From Pseudomonas cichorii (GTDB taxonomy: Bacteria > Pseudomonadota > Gammaproteobacteria > Pseudomonadales > Pseudomonadaceae): a stretch of DNA of 64,000 nt. The translations under genes were made by a program, and so were the position numbers. Below the pieces are notes generated by a model, which saw only the letters and a program-made list of their open reading frames with translations, ran no database searches and had not been told where the DNA came from. Shown here piece by piece: positions 63,466-64,000 of the stretch. The stretch spans positions 1,106,001-1,170,000 of the forward strand of contig NZ_CP074349.1 of the NCBI RefSeq assembly GCF_018343775.1, in the 5' to 3' direction. Positions within the stretch are counted from its first letter, which is position 1. Each line of letters begins with the position of its first letter.

Positions 63466-64000
63466 ATGCCTGAACCTGTTCGCCCTGTGGCGCATGCGCG
63501 TAAGCGTGTTGCAACAGCACTGCGAAGCGCTCGAACGCCGCAATGGCGCCCCGATCCAGCTGTGCTTCTTCTTCGGCACTGAATGTCAGGCCGTCCAGAG
63601 TCCGGATAAAGGTTTTCCAGCCTTCGGCACGGCCACCGGCCGGTTCACCCAGATGCCGTGCACCAAAGCTTTCGCTGAGGTTCAGGGCGGCGGCACGCTT
63701 GATCAGGAAGGCCGCGCCCAGCTTCGAGCCTTCGGAGACGAACAGCCAGCCCAGGGCTTCGGCCTTGCCCGGATTCTGCACCGCGCCTGCGACGGATTGA
63801 GGGATGTCGGTGTTGAGGTCCGCGAGGTCGGCCCTGGCCTGTTCTGCACGGCAGCGGGCGGGCAGGTCGGCGACGATATGGATCAGCTCGGGGTCGTTGT
63901 AGAGGTTTTGCAGTTCCGCCTGGAAAAGGTACTGGGCAACGACAAAACGCTTGTAGCTGTCCAGGGTTTCAAAAGGCGCATTGGCCTTGACTGCCTTGTC
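63464..64000 (-). CDS. Biliverdin-producing heme oxygenase (5' partial)
   Basis: The frame stays open from the stop at 63464 to the window end, giving 178 residues of the C-terminal part. LGWLFVSEGSKLGAAFLIKR is the heme-oxygenase helix with the glycine-flexible distal region, and FETLDSYKRFVVAQYLFQAE lies near the beginning of the visible part. The enzyme opens heme to biliverdin, releasing iron and CO. A bacteriophytochrome gene often follows upstream in Pseudomonas (BphO), or it may be the iron-acquisition HemO/PigA; the window does not decide. The proximal His is outside the visible sequence. Confidence 0.8.
   Translation of the reverse strand, partial: DKAVKANAPFETLDSYKRFVVAQYLFQAELQNLYNDPELIHIVADLPARCRAEQARADLADLNTDIPQSVAGAVQNPGKAEALGWLFVSEGSKLGAAFLIKRAAALNLSESFGARHLGEPAGGRAEGWKTFIRTLDGLTFSAEEEAQLDRGAIAAFERFAVLLQHAYAHAPQGEQVQA

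Overview
The window is chromosomal DNA of a fluorescent Pseudomonas, most likely of the Pseudomonas syringae group. The evidence is the complete twelve-gene alginate operon in canonical order (algD-8-44-K-E-G-X-L-I-J-F-A), the following yaaA, phoH, moaCDE, rhlB and aapJQMP block, typical pseudomonad families (DUF5064, hupN next to ndpA, lptFG divergent from pepA), and many Pseudomonas-style intergenic palindromes. There are no tRNA or rRNA genes, no insertion-sequence transposase and no CRISPR array.

Layout. 1-2538: 3' part of a TccC/RHS toxin gene whose variable C-terminus carries an HExxH metallopeptidase-like domain. 2696-19114 (minus): alginate operon, transcribed from a long regulated leader upstream of algD (about 19115-19910). 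19911-27381: housekeeping block (yaaA, a divergent NodB-type protein, phoH, moaC-moaD-moaE, rhlB, a carboxylesterase). 27862-32025: general L-amino-acid ABC transporter aapJ-Q-M-P behind a near-perfect sigma-54 promoter. 32172-34353: an MFS transporter, an NTF2-like protein and a GIY-YIG protein. 34343-43576: accessory region with a 1776-residue RHS protein and an AT-rich orphan alpha/beta hydrolase, separated by a core-like GST gene. 43710-54939: glutaredoxin, ndpA, hupN, rlmF, valS, a conserved unknown, holC, pepA, lptF-lptG. 54990-60639: RDD protein, cold-shock protein and the glycine cleavage genes gcvH-gcvP-gcvT. 60952-64000: a TyrR-like sigma-54 activator next to gcv, DUF5064 and DUF454 proteins, and a heme oxygenase cut by the window end.

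How the parts work together. AlgA and AlgD supply GDP-mannuronate. Alg8 and Alg44 polymerise it under c-di-GMP control. AlgK, AlgG, AlgX, AlgL and AlgE form the periplasmic and outer-membrane export and modification complex, and AlgI, AlgJ and AlgF (with AlgX) acetylate the polymer. The gcv genes have a -24/-12 promoter and lie beside a gene for a sigma-54 activator with an ACT domain and an intact GAFTGA loop, which suggests a self-contained glycine-responsive unit. The aap operon also has a -24/-12 promoter, with an inverted repeat at enhancer distance.

The least explained structures are (i) four intergenic elements built of 7-bp units (about AGCnnCA) that turn into their reverse complement at the centre, and (ii) the variable C-termini of the two RHS-type toxins, neither followed by a recognisable immunity gene. 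All functional calls rest on reading motifs and context; no database search was run.
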